From: Daejeonella sp.
GTDB taxonomy: Bacteria; Bacteroidota; Bacteroidia; Sphingobacteriales; Sphingobacteriaceae
Assembly: GCF_030684675.1 (NCBI RefSeq)
Contig: NZ_JAUXXZ010000009.1
Coordinates: 110,152 to 174,151 of the forward strand
Reading direction: 5' to 3'
DNA length: 64,000 nucleotides
Below, piece by piece: positions 62,152 to 64,000 of the stretch. The notes under the pieces are model-generated. The model made no database searches. It saw only the letters and a list, made by a program, of their open reading frames with translations, and was not told the origin of the DNA. Numbering within the stretch: position 1 is the first letter of the stretch; each line of letters starts with the position of its first letter. Both the position numbers and the translations under genes were made by a program.

Positions 62152-63351
62152 ATGAAATCACAATATTTTAATTTTATTTACCTATTGAGCCTTCTAATCG
62201 GCTTAAGTTCATGTGTGAAAGAGGAGAGTAACCTGCAGTTGCCGGCTCCGCTTGAGATGAATACATTCAGAATCATGCTCGATCCCCTTCCTGATGGTTC
62301 TGCTTATGACACTTCTGATTTATTTGCATTCGTAACGATTAAGAATGATAAGGACGAAGATGTATTGAGCAATAAAAAACTGGCCATTAGCTTCAACGGA
62401 AAGTATGTCACAGAGAAAATTAAACTTGATCCCGGAAATTATAAAATAAGCAGTTTTATAATCAGCAATGGGGATAGTTTCACCCAATTTGCTGCACCAA
62501 AGGCCAATTCTGCTAAAGCTTCAGAAGTACAAAAGCCTTTGAACATCAGTTTTAAACTCGAGAATGCTGATATTTTTGACCTTCCTGTTGAAGTTGCAAA
62601 AGTTCTGAATCAAGATAAAGCAGAGAACTTTGGCTATCAGACTGCTGATTTCAAAGTCCAAATTATGGATGAAAATAAATTTATTAAGGTGAAACTTCAG
62701 GCTGTAATTACGGTAGGGGATATTAACTATGATAATATCCCCGCTTTATTCAAACTTAGCAGATGGGATTCAAGGGGGGATTTGAGCGAGAAGGATACTT
62801 TGCTTGCAGGGGGAGTAAATGAGGTGTTCCTGCCAAAATCTGGCGTAAAATATCAGTTTAAACTCAGTAAATGGGGAGTGTCAGATGAGATGACCCTCAA
62901 TAAAGACCAGCTTAATGAAGCTGGTGTATATACTTTGGGAGGAGCTAAGTCATCAAAAAAATTGCGACTTGAAGAGCAATTTACCTTCACCCAGGCAGGA
63001 TATATGCCATCCGGTAAAACAATATACAGTTATGATCCAAACGGCAATCTTAAGCAAATTGATTTTTATGACAAACTGCCACAGTATAGTGACCTGCGTT
63101 TAAGCTGGAGTAAAGTTTATGTTTATACAAATGGAAAACTCGGCCGTATTAATTATTTAAACGATCAGGGAGTACCATTTGGATATCTTGAAATGACTTA
63201 TAATGCTCAGGGGACTAAAATTGTTGCTATGAAAGAGAGTTCTTATGATCAGTTTACAAACGCTAATGTTGAACATACCTTTCTTTCTGGTCATGCAAAG
63301 ATCAATTTTAATTATGTTTTGCCAACGGTAGGACTATGGTCTACAACTTAA
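62152..63351 (+). CDS. Large lipoprotein, probably frameshifted near its 3' end
   Basis: A 399-residue lipoprotein with lipobox GLSSC (Cys at about residue 21). After a beta-rich N-terminal half with no clear family, the C-terminal part has YD-repeat-like phrases: YSYDPNGNLKQIDFYD, YTNGKLGRINYLNDQGVPFG and YNAQGTKIVAMKES. The pattern then breaks off into NYVLPTVGLWSTT and a stop. The same pattern resumes in another frame (YKFEYSYDDEGYPKELIKSF) at 63336-63665. This points to a one-base indel between about 63312 and 63335. It could be a true mutation or a sequence error. Confidence 0.72.
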   Translation: MKSQYFNFIYLLSLLIGLSSCVKEESNLQLPAPLEMNTFRIMLDPLPDGSAYDTSDLFAFVTIKNDKDEDVLSNKKLAISFNGKYVTEKIKLDPGNYKISSFIISNGDSFTQFAAPKANSAKASEVQKPLNISFKLENADIFDLPVEVAKVLNQDKAENFGYQTADFKVQIMDENKFIKVKLQAVITVGDINYDNIPALFKLSRWDSRGDLSEKDTLLAGGVNEVFLPKSGVKYQFKLSKWGVSDEMTLNKDQLNEAGVYTLGGAKSSKKLRLEEQFTFTQAGYMPSGKTIYSYDPNGNLKQIDFYDKLPQYSDLRLSWSKVYVYTNGKLGRINYLNDQGVPFGYLEMTYNAQGTKIVAMKESSYDQFTNANVEHTFLSGHAKINFNYVLPTVGLWSTT

Positions 63352-63665
63352 AGATAAAAGGAGGTAACAAGGTAGAGGATTCAGGAAGCAGTATGAACGC
63401 AGGGGAAAGAGGAACTTACCAGTATGATTTTAATATCAACCCTTATGTACATATGAATTTGCCAAATATCTATTTATCTTTTCTGTCTAAAAACAATATG
63501 GTTGCACAGGAGAAGACCTATTCGGGAAGTATTCCTTCAGCAGAACCTTATAAATTTGAGTACAGCTATGATGATGAAGGCTATCCAAAAGAATTAATAA
63601 AAAGCTTTAAAAACTATTTAAACGGAGAGCATTTATTTAAAATAAAAACGGTGTATACCTATTGA
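63336..63665 (+). pseudogene. C-terminal remainder of the 62152 lipoprotein gene
   Basis: A 109-residue open frame beginning MVYNLKIKGGNK and ending FKIKTVYTY. It has no signal, no ribosome site and overlaps the upstream frame by 16 bp. Its YD-repeat-like end (YSYDDEGYPKELIKS) continues the pattern of the 62152 product, so it is best read as the same gene in a shifted frame rather than a separate gene. Confidence 0.6.
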
Positions 63666-63726
63666 TATATCTTTTTGATCAAAATAAATTAAGAGGGCGG
63701 ATTCATTGATTTTGAGTCACCCTTTT

Positions 63727-63881
63727 GTCATTGCGAGTGTAGCGAAGCAATCTTAAATCTAATAGTACTAAAGTCATGAGATTGCTTCGTCGTGCCTCCT
63801 CGCAATGACATCCATGATAAAAATACTATTAAATTACACTTTGTATGGGCTGTGGGTGCAGCGTTTTGTCATTGCGAGGGG
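63727..63881. repeat. GTCATTGCGAG repeats, one as a hairpin
   Basis: GTCATTGCGAG..GCGAAGCAATCTT at 63727-63754 is matched by an inverted copy at 63780-63809, and a third partial copy lies at 63868-63881. The same family occurs at 40234-40302. The gap 63666-64000 also contains the palindrome GAACACTAGTGTTC (63959-63972) and no gene. Confidence 0.8.
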
Positions 63882-64000
63882 TAATTTATTGTATAAAAAT
63901 CAATATTAATGACGTTAATTTTGCATAAGGCAAAAAACCTAGAGCAGTATAACAGTCTGAACACTAGTGTTCCAACCTGATTGCGAGTTTTGTTTTAGGG

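Overview
The window looks like chromosomal DNA of a soil or plant-associated Bacteroidota, most likely a Sphingobacteriaceae (Pedobacter-like) bacterium. The evidence is a SusC/SusD pair, promoter -7 boxes of the Bacteroidota type (TAnnTTTG), A/T-rich ribosome binding regions with weak Shine-Dalgarno sequences, lipobox proteins, and intergenic palindromic repeats typical of that group. No rRNA, tRNA, CRISPR array, transposase or phage gene was seen.

Layout. 1-8382: a plus-strand run with the end of a Gfo/Idh/MocA oxidoreductase, a 3-hydroxyacyl-CoA-dehydrogenase-like enzyme, a CBM9-like protein, RidA, an M19 dipeptidase, a fold-III PLP enzyme of the D-threonine aldolase/D-serine dehydratase group, and a large secreted TIM-barrel protein. 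8821-18843: a quinoprotein with an inserted haem-c domain, a ThuA-like protein flanked by perfect 109-bp direct repeats, SusC, SusD and an FGE-sulfatase-fold protein. 19074-30869: four Gfo/Idh/MocA oxidoreductases, a PIG-L deacetylase, a NagB-like protein, an SGNH/beta-propeller/cupredoxin protein, a DhnA-type aldolase and a PfkB kinase. 31479-34155: lutABC for lactate oxidation. 34314-43490: a Tat-exported oxidoreductase and five tandem ceramidase-fold proteins. 43696-55899: two haem-c beta-propeller/HEAT proteins around a dimethylformamidase-like protein, two DUF1080 proteins and another Tat oxidoreductase. 56007-61131: an oxidoreductase and an MFS transporter on the minus strand, a divergent AraC-family regulator, and a second LutB-like protein. 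61366-63665: two lipoproteins, the second apparently frameshifted.

How the genes may work together (inference). Eight Gfo/Idh/MocA proteins, three DUF1080 domains (a family named 3-keto-disaccharide hydrolase), ThuA, and several periplasmic redox proteins carrying haem c, a predicted type-1 copper site or a quinoprotein fold suggest oxidation-first breakdown of glycosides. Uptake would use SusCD and the MFS transporter. Deacetylase, NagB-like protein, kinase and aldolase would process an amino sugar or related sugar, and LutABC would burn lactate.

The strongest new signal is regulatory. Five promoters, ahead of the quinoprotein, susC, the 19074 oxidoreductase, the 43696 haem protein and (on the minus strand) the MFS transporter, carry the same element. 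It has two AGTA half-sites exactly 21 bp apart, a conserved A/T centre, and a TAnnTTTGA-like -7 box at exactly the same distance. The 21-bp direct-repeat spacing is that of AraC-type activator sites, and the only AraC gene in the window is divergent from one of the sites. This ties the locus into one predicted regulon.
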